Shown piece by piece: positions 23,099 through 33,008 of a stretch of 64,000 nucleotides of DNA. Position 1 is the first letter of the stretch; every line of letters starts with the position of its first letter. Below the pieces are notes generated by a model. The model made no database searches. It worked only from the letters and a program-made list of their open reading frames with translations, and was not told the DNA's origin. A program made the position numbers and the translations under genes. Source of the DNA: Terebella lapidaria (taxonomy: Eukaryota; Annelida; Polychaeta; Terebellida; Terebellidae); assembly GCA_949152475.1 (NCBI GenBank), contig OX424569.1:28627950-28691949 (forward strand), in the 5' to 3' direction.

Positions 23099-23290
23099 GG
23101 TTGCATTTCTAAAGGTAAACAATTTGTAAATAGTGCATCTTGGTTATGTATGTAGATCAGAAACATACATTGTGCCTCAATACTGTGATGTGCTGAAATA
23201 TTTCAAATATGAAAGAGGGGAACTATGTTTCTCGAATGCTTTTTACTTGTGAATTGTATGGTATGAATAAAAAAAAAACGCGTGCACGAA
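23099..23290 (+). other. 3' UTR of gene 2
   Basis: It matches, inverted, 17845-18110. It includes AATAAA at 23266. Confidence 0.6.
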
Positions 23291-23990
23291 GAACTTGCGT
23301 GCTACTTGTTTTATATTCGACAGTTTTTTATTCAAAAGGTGCGAATAAAAAAAGTGTGAATACATGTAAATGGTATGATTTCACTGGACGAGTACAAGAT
23401 ACATGTACAAGTGCCATTGATTCTATGAAAGTTGAACTAATCATTGCTTCAACAGCAAATTTCATTATACACTACAAAAACTTTGTAACCAGAGGCTGAT
23501 GTAACAATACAAAGTTGAAGCGACCAACGTTTCGGTTACAATGCTTCATCATAAACATAAGGCCAAAAAAAAGTTTTAAGGTGGTCTCCGAAAAAGTGAT
23601 GCGGCGAGGCGATTTTTTTTTATTACTCCCTAAAATTGGCTGCTGGTGAATGATCCGGCCAAATATTGCCCATTTGGGCAACCATCGTCCCCTAAAATTT
23701 CCTGCTGATAACTAACCCGGTCGAATTTGGCCCATTTGGCCAGCCACCACATTTTGCAATGTCAAAGACAATCGGGACCATTTTACTTGATCATTATCTC
23801 ACCAAAATCGGCGTACGGGTGTCAATTTACTATTTAGAAAATCGTCTCTCAGGAAGTGATGCACACGATTTTTTCTTCGTTTGAAAAAAAAATTATTCGC
23901 AGGGTTTGAAGTGATGCGCGCTCAACCAGAACCATAATACTTTTGTTTTGGCCGAACGTCTATGGTTTGATTCATGAATAAATATGGACC
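23291..23990. other. between convergent genes 2 and 3, nothing recognised
   Basis: This sequence has no counterpart in the equivalent gap after gene 1, so it is probably an insertion. I recognise no element. Confidence 0.4.
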
Positions 23991-24425
23991 CTAAATATAG
24001 CCTATAATAATTTTATTCGTCAAGTGAAACGTTTTGTGTTGGAGCTGTAGAACTGTTTTTCACACAAACAGGAATATTCTATTCCCGGTAAAAGAAGAGA
24101 ACATTTTACTCGTGGCTGTAACGTGACATTTGTGGATAGAGTCGAATAATTCGAATAATTCAACAATATCAGAGGCAGAAAAAATATTACTACATATCAA
24201 TACATGTGTACTTATAACAGTAACATCGTATGTGACAACTTATGATGTGGATTGACGATTTATGTGCCACACAACAATGGAGACGTAAAGGTTCACCAAT
24301 AATACACAATTATGAAGCGTTCTGATTTCGAATTAGATGTGACCAACTTTTGTACCTAGATCGTTTTAGGTGAATATCATCATCGCGACAACACACTTTC
24401 ATTAAACCAACAACAAAACACTCTA

Positions 24426-25095
24426 TCAAAACTGAAGGCCACAGAGCACATTGATAGTGACGATCGTAAACAGTCCAACACTGATCGAGCTTGCCCGGTT
24501 TGTTTCGGTGTCCCACGTGGCCAGAATCCGGACGGGGGCGCCACTGGCTCCAGCGATCTTCATGGGCATCACGTATACGGTAGCGCCACTTGGCGGCAAC
24601 TCGCAAGTGTCTTTGACGTTTTCCAAATGGAAGACGTTCCTCGGTGCGGTGTAGCGGTGAACTGGATACTGATCCGACTGTCCGTAGTCTGCGCTTGGCG
24701 TATCAACGCCGAGACCGACGATATTCCGATCCGTTACCAGCCACTCGGCCGCATCCAAGCTGAACGCCGGAAAGTGAAAATCACTTGCGTCGTTCCGATC
24801 ATTCCCGAAGACGGCCGATTTGTTGGGGTATCGATCACTCCATCCAGCACATTGGAATATTACCGCCTTGTCCGGAATCCGGCCATGCTGCGTTTCCCAT
24901 GACTGTACGTCATCCAGCGTGATGTTAACATCGGGGTCGCTAGCTGCCCTCTGGCGAATATCGATGGCGACTGCGGGTGCGATGAGATTGGCAAGCGGGA
25001 TCTCGTCTACAGCGTGACCTTGTTCGTGGAAGTGAATGGGTGCGTCCATGTGTGTTCCTACGTGTGTCCCGCTTTGAAACTCATCAGAGAATACA
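24426..25095 (-). CDS. cyclase family gene 3, exon 2 (catalytic body)
   Basis: Read on the minus strand after TTATTTTTCAG, it completes a phase-2 codon and gives VFSDEFQSG, THVGTHMDAPIHF, IDIRQRAASDPDVNITLDDV, FQCAGWSDRYPNKSAVFGND, LGVDTPSADYGQSDQYPVHR, ENVKDTCELPP, MKIAGASGAPVRILATWDTE and a hydrophobic tail ending VLCGLQF. It has the same length (670 nt) and phase as gene 1 exon 2, and most residues agree, so genes 1 and 3 are recent duplicates while gene 2 is an older paralogue. All metal-binding positions are present. It is probably a secreted or surface-anchored hydrolase; the substrate is unknown. Confidence 0.85.
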
Positions 25096-25514
25096 CTGAA
25101 AAATAACGAAAACAATGAAATAAAGTAAGAGTGACAATGATTCCCTGACTTCACCGGTACATGGCTCGCACATGTATGGCGTATTCCTACTAAAATAAGT
25201 CGACCTGCTTCAGTATGTAAGTGTCAATCTATTACCACCGATACAACTAGATTTTGACAAAAGCAAACGTAAAATACAACATTTTGCAATAGAAACAAAG
25301 CCCGACCAATTAGCTTATCCAAAGATATAATGGTAGCTCGTGATATCTCGTGAGTATATCGTGAACCAAGCGATGGAACGAACACTATCTAGGATATTAT
25401 ACATTTCACATTCCACACACTTGTGCAAAACATTATGAGATCACAACATCTATAACATTAGGCCTACATCACACATTCGAAATCATGGAATAATGCATGC
25501 GATCGTAGACTAAG
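25096..25514 (-). other. gene 3 intron next to exon 2
   Basis: It matches the 170 bp before exon 2 of gene 1 (GTTCCxTCCAT...TGGTTCACGA, GAAGCAGGTC, CATACATGTGCGAG). About 150 bp (25215-25365) is inserted relative to gene 1. The insert is a dispersed repeat beginning GTAAGTGTCAATCTATTACC, also present at 28320-28470 and 52434-52480. Confidence 0.65.
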
Positions 25515-25631
25515 CAAATACTGCATTGTACTGGGTTTTATTCCGCACGGGTCCTTTCACGGAGCACGAGTTTACGAGTGCTCCGCGAAAGGACCAAGTG
25601 CGGAATAAAACACAGTACAATGTAGTATTTG
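25515..25631. repeat. 117-bp near-perfect palindrome
   Basis: The arms of about 53 bases (from CAAATACTGCATTGTACTGG to its inverted complement ending AGTATTTG) surround a ~10-base loop. They hold TTTATTCCGCAC, GGTCCTTTC and GGAGCAC and their complements. A small palindromic MITE is likely. It lies in the intron of gene 3. Confidence 0.8.
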
Positions 25632-25681
25632 GTTTATTATATGTCTACAATAACCTTTTTCAGCACAAAAGAGACAATGAG

Positions 25682-25704
25682 TGACGTCACAATGAGTGAC
25701 GTCA
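25682..25704. promoter_or_regulatory. two consensus CRE sites
   Basis: Two perfect TGACGTCA palindromes (25682-25689 and 25697-25704) start 15 bp apart, in an AATGAG-TGACGTCA direct repeat. This is the consensus bound by CREB/ATF factors. It lies just beyond the 117-bp palindrome in the gene 3 intron. A role is inference only. Confidence 0.5.
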
Positions 25705-27299
25705 TAGCAACGGTTTCTGGCCAGTGCAGTAATGACAACAGTGCAATACGGATATTTATTGCACTCGCCAAATTACATTGAATAAGATAGGAATGCACTG
25801 ATTAGACATATAATAAATGTCATTATTCACCTGTGGATCGCATAAAGGATGGAAATAAACGTATTGTCTACTAAGCGTTGAGATGTATGATTTTAATTTA
25901 CATGTATAAGTATGTTGTTTTGTGCGGTGGATATCACGAATGAATACTTCAATGTGTTGCGTATTAAATAAACATGACAAAGGTTATCATGGTACAAAAT
26001 ATACATATACCGGTATGCATGGTGAAACATTTGAACAAAATTCAGTTTGATAAATAGGATTCAAAACCCAAATAAAATACAAGATCGAGTTGAGACGAGT
26101 ACTCTGAGGCATCCCGACGGCGGCCAAAAACACGAAGCGAAAACTCGAAACTGAATCTCGTCTTCTCGCTTCGTGTTTTCGTCTTTGTGTTTTCGAGTTT
26201 TCGCCACGTACTTTCGTGTTTTCGCGTTCTCGCCCTACTTTTTAAGGCGAAGACAAAGGCAACAATAATCAAATACCCGCAGACACAATCGTTTGCATCC
26301 TAGTGTACACGAACCTAAACCAAATCAGACCTACATACATAGCAACAACATAACCATACTGTCACGATTCTATTGCGTGCAATTAGAAGGTTGGCAAGTC
26401 ACCCGGTCATGCCTGGGCCGAGGTCACCGTGACCGGGGTCACCGTACCCTGTTGTACTATGGTCATTCGATTTTCTTTCAATTTCGAGAAAACAAATACC
26501 TTAGAATGATTCATTACTATGAGAGAGAAAATTTGTGGATTCTCTGGATTTTTTCCTTCAAAATATTTGCCATTGCAACGAAAAGGGGACAAGTTTCAAC
26601 AAGAAATTCAATGGTAATGCTCTCAAAATCTGTCCAGTACCTTTTCCCTTGAACTCGGGCAATCAAGGAAAGTCAAGCCATTGGCAAGATGTATGACGAT
26701 TGAATGCCTTGAATTGTAAGACTAGAAAGGTCAGAATTTCATACTTCGGTCTTTACGAAAAAAAAACATCAATAATTAGGACATTTCGACACGAACTTGA
26801 AAATGTACCACGTGCTTATCGGAAGTCATATGCCGATCTTTGTCACGTGTGCAGGATCTTCTGATGACAATAAACTTCGTCTACGATGACCTTGAGTGCC
26901 CTTGTTCAATATAATGCCGCTAAGGCTCTCCACAAAATCTGTAAAATTGTATTTGGGGGAAGACATTTTGGAAGAGATTACTATCATAATATGAACAGAT
27001 GAGTATGAGTTAGAAGATTTGACTGTGTGTAGTTTACACTTCGCGTTTTAGTTCATAGACTGTGTGCCTTATCGCTCTAACCTTGCTTTTTCATGTGCAC
27101 GTAGTAATCACAAAGATATCAGAAATTCCACCAATTTAGCCATCTATCAACAGCGTCATGGAACATTTAACTCCCGGGCCATAAAGTATGTCAGATCTGA
27201 CCCCATGCAGTCACGTCCAGCCCGGGTGTTAATGACTTGCCAGAGGGCAGCAACCTCCACCTGGACTTAAGATTAGCTGTAGAAATGACTGTATGGACA
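25705..27299. other. intronic, simple TTTTCG-rich hairpin, else nothing
   Basis: About 26125-26240 holds repeated GTTTTCG / CGAAAAC words in both orientations, forming weak hairpins. About 27060-27270 has a short open frame without recognisable domain, next to the LINE. Nothing else supported. Confidence 0.35.
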
Positions 27300-28034
27300 C
27301 CAGTCAGGTTTTCGCACAAATCATTCCACAGACACTTGTTTGATTGACATAATGGACTATCTTAAACTACAGGCTGACCACGGTAAATACACTGGTATGG
27401 TGGTCTTAGACCTGCAAAAAGCGTTCGACACGGTAAATCATTGTATATTGACTAGCAAGTTGTCCGCTATGGGTGTAAATGACCAATCATGTAAATGGTT
27501 TGAATCATATTTGTGTAACCGAAAACAAGTCGTTGATGTAAAAGGTACCTACTCAGAATCTATGACCATCACCTGTGGTTTTCCTCAGGGGTCCATTTTG
27601 GGACCTTTATTGTTCCTGGTTTATATAAATGACATGCCTGCGTCCACCGACTGTAAACTTCTACTATATGCTGACGACTCAGCTTTGATTGTATCCCACA
27701 AAAATGTTGAAACAATCGAAAGTACCCTCACTCGAGAACTACATAAAGTATGTGACTGGCTTATAAACAACAAACTCTCCATTCACTTGGGCAAAACTGA
27801 ATCAATTCTGTTCGCCTCCAGCAGGAAGTTGAGTATTGTAAACCAACTAAATGTTGAATGTAATGGTAGACAAATTACACCTAAATATGAAGTAACATAT
27901 TTGGGCTTGGTAATTGACCAATGTTTTTCGGGTAATGTGAATGCTGCAAATGTCATCTCAAAATGTACAAACAAACCCAAATTTCTGTACAGAAACTGCA
28001 TTAATTTTCCTTTCAAATGTAAAAATTAGCCCAA

Positions 28035-29823
28035 GGGCTAAGAAAGGTTACCGGACAATATACATTTTAGATATTAGTCTTTTGTCCAGTGACCTTGAAA
28101 ATAAAGTCACTGATAAATTCAAGGCCATTAAATTTTCAACCAATATATCACTTCTAGTATGTCCACAATAAATTCCTAAGCTGTAAAGTCGATAATAAGT
28201 GAGACATTAGCCATTCTGTGATATGACCTTGAAAATGAGGTCAAAGTTCAAGTTCAAGGTCATGAAAATATTCAGTATATATCATTCCTCTATATTCGCA
28301 ATTGATTCCTATGCTGTAAATGTAAGTATCAATCTATTACCACCAATACAATCAGATTTTGATGATGCCAATAAGAAACGTAAAATACTACATTTTGCAA
28401 TAGAAACAAACAAAGCCCGACCAAACAGTTTATCCAAAGACACACTGGCGTCTTCAGGGGCAGATAATGTGTTAAATGTAGTTGTTTCTACTGTACACCA
28501 GATGGAATTAGTATACAACTGCCCAACAACCTATGAAAATAATTTAGAAATCCGAATCTAACCCCATGGAATAGATACATGACAAGTACAAAAGTACCCA
28601 ATCACAAGCCCGAAGGCTACTGAGTTGATGGTATCCTCGGGAACAGATTTAACGTCCGCCAGCAGTGACACCGACTCAGTGGTATAAATGTAAGTATCAA
28701 TCTATTTCCTATATGTTCACAATAGATTCCTAAACTGTAAAGTCGATAATAAGCGAGATATTAGCCATTTTGTCCTGTGACCTTGAAAATGAGGTCAAAG
28801 GTCAAATTCAAGGTCTTGAGAATATTCAGCATATATCATTTCCTATATGTTCACAATTGATTTCTAAGCTGTAAAGTTGATAATAAGCGAGATATTAGCC
28901 ATTTTGTCCTGTGACCTTGAAAATGAGGTCAAAGGTCAGAATCAAGGTCACGAAAATATTCAGCATATATCATTTCCTATATGTCCAAAATTGATTCCTA
29001 GTCTCTAATCTCAATATTAAGTGAGATATTAGGCTTAATGTGTCCCATTATAAAGCATAGGAAAATTTAACATGGGAAAGTCACATCTGGGCCGAGTTTG
29101 GGCCCAAAATGGCCCACTTCGAGTGATTCAAGCGCAACGAAGTTTATACATGTCACAGAAGTACATATGAGGAGTGTTATGCATCAATAAGAAAAAAAGT
29201 TACTGAACAGATTTTGAGAAAACGACCATCAAAGTCCAAAATTAGCCATTTTCGACGAGAACGGCCGCTATGACCTTGAAACCAAGGTCAGAGGTCAAAT
29301 TCAAGGTCACGAGAATATTCAGCATATATCATTTCCTATATGTCCACAATTGATTCCTAGTCTCTAATCTCAATATTAAGTGAGATATTAGGCTTAATGT
29401 GTCCCATTATAAAGCATAGGAGAATTTAACATGGGAAAGTCCCATTTGGGCCGAGTATGGGCCAAAATGGCCCACTTCGAGCGATTCAAACGCGACGAAA
29501 TTTATAGACGTCATAGGAGTACATATGAGGAGTGTTATGTATCAAAAAGAAAAAAAGTTACTGAACAGATTTTGAGAAAATGGCCGCCAAAGTCCAAAAT
29601 TGGCAGATTTTCGACAAAAACGGCCGCCATTTTGAAAAAATTGAGAAAATCAAAAAACTAAAAAATACCTCCTTCTTGAATTATTTTTGTGCATTTTTGT
29701 GCAAAATTTCAGAAAGATTGGTTCGTAAACAAAAAAGATAAAAATGTGGACGACGCCGACGCCGGACGACGGACGCAACGCCATGCCAATAGGTTAGCGG
29801 ACCAAAGGTCCGGTAACCTAAAA
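28035..29823 (-). mobile_element. satellite-bearing GGTTACCGGACC repeat inserted in the LINE
   Basis: It begins AAGGTTACCGGAC near 28046 and ends GGTCCGGTAACC near 29818. Inside, on the minus strand, are satellite monomers (28080-28320, 28700-29010, 29270-29370), two copies of the head region (29020-29265 and 29375-29820), and a dispersed GTAAGTATCAATCTATTACC repeat (28320-28690). The LINE reading AAATGTAAAAA before it continues as CTCCTGGTGTC after it, and TAAAAA is found on both sides, compatible with a 6-bp target duplication. Confidence 0.7.
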
Positions 29824-30341
29824 ACTCCTGGTGTCAGCTCTATTACAGGCACAGCTCGATTATGCAAGTGTGGCCTGGTATTCGGGTATCTCCAAACACT
29901 ACAAACATAGGCTACAAACTACCCAAAACAAAATCCTAAGGTTTATGTTGAGTGAGCACTCCCGTTTTCATGTTGGTGCCGATCAATTTTCAATGGTTGA
30001 TGTATTACCTGTACAATATCGTGTGGATCAATTCAAGTTAAGCCATATGTTCAGAGTCAACTCGGGTAGAGCACCGTCGTACATGTGTAACAGCTTTGTT
30101 GTAAACAACTCTGGTATCAATACTCGTAACAGTTCTCAATCTTTTCAAATACCCCATGTCAAAAGTTATGGACAATCTTCGTTTGTATTCACTGCAACAA
30201 AATTGTGGAATGGTCTTCCAACAGGTATCAAAAACATATCCTACAAACAAGGCTTTAAAAAAGCAGTCAAATCTTTGTTATTCGAGCGCTATAACTCTAG
30301 CGAATCGAATCCATTTGTACACTACTAGTAGGAAATAAGTC

Positions 30342-30586
30342 AGTTCGGAAATGTTTCTAGGTCAGGTCAAGTGGTATAAACAAAACATTCGTACACACCA
30401 TGCTCAAACGTGAGTGACGCGGTGAACTCCAAGTACACAAAGAGTTTAGTATTGTACAGGCGAAATCGAGTAAGGTGTTGGTGACAGTGACTCGACAATG
30501 GTAGCGTGACAGCATGGTTTGGCTATGTTTATACCGCTTGACCCCGACCCAATTCCACTGACCTGACCTGAAAACATTTCCGAACT
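30342..30586. mobile_element. 245-bp MITE, copy 2
   Basis: Same ends and inner inverted blocks as 10432-10676. Inserted in the 3' UTR of the LINE. Confidence 0.8.
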
Positions 30587-30970
30587 CACGTATTATGTTA
30601 TATACAGTAACCACGTGCTGCATTATGTGGCACAAGTATTCAATATACAACCAAGCTTTGCCTGCCGGCATACATATATATTGTTATACATATCATACTT
30701 TCACTGTAATATATATATAATTTTCAAATCAAACTTATCGAAAAACCATCCTGGAGGACCACAATGGAAATAAGCGTAAACCAATGCTTTTTGTGCTATC
30801 GTCGGCAATAATACATTATTACTAATTACAATACTTATAATACTTGTTTTTTGTTTCCATATGTCATCCAATTTGTCATCCGAACCTGTATTGTATAAGT
30901 CAAAGTTGCCATGTAATTTTTTATGTACTTTTATTATTGCCAAATAAATCAAATCAAATCAAAAAATAAA

Positions 30971-31639
30971 AAATTTCAAGCTTTTGTATTCTACATTTGT
31001 CCGTCAGTTCAGGATTAGGCAGCAAACCATTCAAATCGCAAAGCACAATTCTCGATCTCTAACTATCTGTTTTCTCAACTCACATCTATTGAATTACGGA
31101 TATTACTTTTACATGAAATACCATATTCTATAGCTAATCTACAGTGTTTTCACCTGGATAGATGTATACTTTGGAACGCCAATACCTGGATTAATGTACA
31201 GTTTCAACTCGTCAAATAAACATAAATGTTAGAAGTACCTGCCTGTCGGACACTCATTATATCCATCTAGTCCAGAGTAGTCAGATTACAATGCAGCTAT
31301 TGATTACCTTGAACTGGTCTGAGTTGAGTTCAAATAAAGTATATTCAATTTCAACAATTTGTCAACCCAAATGTCAATTAGTCTTTCAAGACGATACAAA
31401 TATATTGTATATTTATACAGTAACTTCTCTTACTAGTCTTTTGTACGGTGACTCCTAAATGACTTGATTATCACCACACAAGTATTTAAATCGGAACAAA
31501 AATCATTTTAGCTGAGACCCAATCCCGAGTCACTGGTCAATAAACTACAGACCTAGCCTGATTTGCACGACCTGTTTACATGTACACATGTTTTGTCTAT
31601 AGTTCAACGATACTGCAAGCTAATCATAACGAAACTTGA
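30971..31639. other. intronic, nothing recognised
   Basis: No supported feature in this part of the gene 3 intron. Confidence 0.4.
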
Positions 31640-32405
31640 CGAACGCCTGTTAGTGAAAAAAAATGACAAAAATACGCCACACCATAGAATTTCTGTGTCG
31701 GTACACGGTTAGGTGCATTTGCTTTGCTTTTATAGCTGAACAATCTCTTTAGAACTCTATGTTTGTATGGACTACCTATCAATGTGTCTTCTGGGCCAAA
31801 ACAACAAGAACTCAATTCCTGGCGGATGTAAACATGACCAAATATCCATATGCTCTGATTTCTGAGATATAGTATCACTTTAATATGAGCATAAAACAAT
31901 GTAAAATGTATATACAGAGTAATGTGCACTGAGGTATCATTCAATATTAATATTGATGAAACGGGCCGATGATTTTAATGTACTTTCTTGAATATTAGTG
32001 AGTTTGTTAGGTGGTTTCATAATCAATGAATGGCCTTATATCTATGAATTTTCAAATTTAAGTTATTTCGCACATAAGGTCATGACCTTATATGCGCTTC
32101 AATACAGTATACTTTGGCGGGCACTTGCAGTGTGTTGGTGAGAGCTAATCAGGTCACCAACCATGTGCATATATACGGTAACTTTCCAGAGTCAAACGAA
32201 AGCGGGACCCATTGGAGAAATAAAGTGTCAGACATATCCTCCCAGATATGTTATGCTGCATGCTCTTTTAGTACCGTAATACACGCCTAATGAACACACA
32301 CTATTTATCTCATCTAGCACATTTAAAATCCGTATTGAACATAGACGACCAAGCAGCATAACCTATCCAGGGCGGAATGTCAATGGGATGACCAGCATTA
32401 CTTAC
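31640..32405 (-). repeat. gene 3 intron, block shared with gene 1 intron
   Basis: About 31640-31985 matches 14510-14940 and about 32220-32405 matches 11400-11550, both inverted. These are homologous intron pieces rather than independent insertions. Confidence 0.7.
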
Positions 32406-32581
32406 AAGTATCCTTGATCAGTATCTCCTCTAAACACGACATCCAAACTGAAAGACACCTGTCCATTGGGCCAGTAGATGCTTTCGTTATCAGTTGTGTG
32501 AGTCATGTCTAGTCGAATAATTTCAGCATCCACCAGCTGAATAATTACTACCAAGTAGAACAAAACTCCTGGAAGGCCCAT
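32406..32581 (-). CDS. cyclase family gene 3, exon 1 (signal peptide)
   Basis: It reads MGLPGVLFYLVVIIQLVDAE on the minus strand, a signal peptide, then IIRLDMTHTTDNESIYWPNG and ends GY in phase 2 at TT|GTAAGT. It is 176 nt like gene 1 exon 1 and differs at a modest number of residues. The ATG at 32581 aligns with gene 1; an upstream in-frame ATG at 32617 would add 12 residues but lies between the TATA box and the conserved start. It splices to the exon at 25095 over 7.3 kb. Confidence 0.8.
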
Positions 32582-32904
32582 GGTGTTTGCTAGATTGAAT
32601 GCGAACCAAATGTACATGAGCCGGTTTTTGTGCTATATATATCCTTCTCAGGGTTCTTTCTACGACCCGTTTCAGTTTTCACGCTGGTTGAGTGTGTTTG
32701 AATGCATTCGTTGACGAAACCGAAGCGATTTATTCACTGAGGAGAAGCTTGCCCATGCGTGAGGAGATTTTTCACCAGAAATTGCCCTTGATTTTTTCCG
32801 GCGGTACACAACACGCTGGTGTATAAGCATAGTAGATGTATATTTCTCATTGATTATATATATTTGCTGAGAAGACAATGAAGGCTGATGGTGCTAACAA
32901 AAGT
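32582..32904 (-). promoter_or_regulatory. gene 3 promoter region, tandem copy P1
   Basis: A TATATATAT box lies at 32634-32642, about 53 bp upstream of the start, with the same flanks as in gene 1. The region from TGGTGTTTGCTAGATTGAAT to CTGATGGTGCTAACAAAAGT is repeated directly at 32905-33008 plus 35414-35757. The proximal copy keeps the TATA box. In the distal copy this box reads GTGCTGTATCAGGG, so only P1 looks like the working core. Confidence 0.65.
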
Positions 32905-33008
32905 CATGGTGTTTGCTAGATTTAAATGCGAGCCAAACATACATGAGCCGGTTTTTGTGCTGTATCAGGGTCCTTTTCACGTCCGGTTCAGTTTTCACGG
33001 CGATTGAG
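32905..33008 (-). repeat. tandem promoter copy P2, first part
   Basis: This is the direct repeat of P1 (CATGAGCCGGTTTTTGTGCT shared). It is cut by the foldback at 33009 and resumes at 35414 with GTTGAGCGTGTTTGAATGCA, continuing to about 35757. Confidence 0.75.

Larger units (their letters stand above)
27300..30970 (+). mobile_element. 5'-truncated LINE (CR1/Jockey-like) with two insertions
   Basis: The sequence opens in the reverse transcriptase fingers (SGFRTNHSTDTCLIDIMDYL), then MVVLDLQKAFDTVNH, FPQGSILGPLLFLVYINDM and the catalytic YADD (LLLYADDSALIVS). The frame breaks at about 28025 and resumes near 29823 with LQAQLDYASVAWYSG through the typical C-terminal region to a stop at 30328. 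The gap is filled by a satellite-bearing repeat. A 245-bp MITE sits just after the stop. The 3' UTR ends near 30970 with AATAAATCAAATCAAATCAA, a short tandem tail typical of some non-LTR elements. It is 5'-truncated, without endonuclease, and dead. It lies within the intron of cyclase gene 3, on the opposite strand. Confidence 0.8.
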
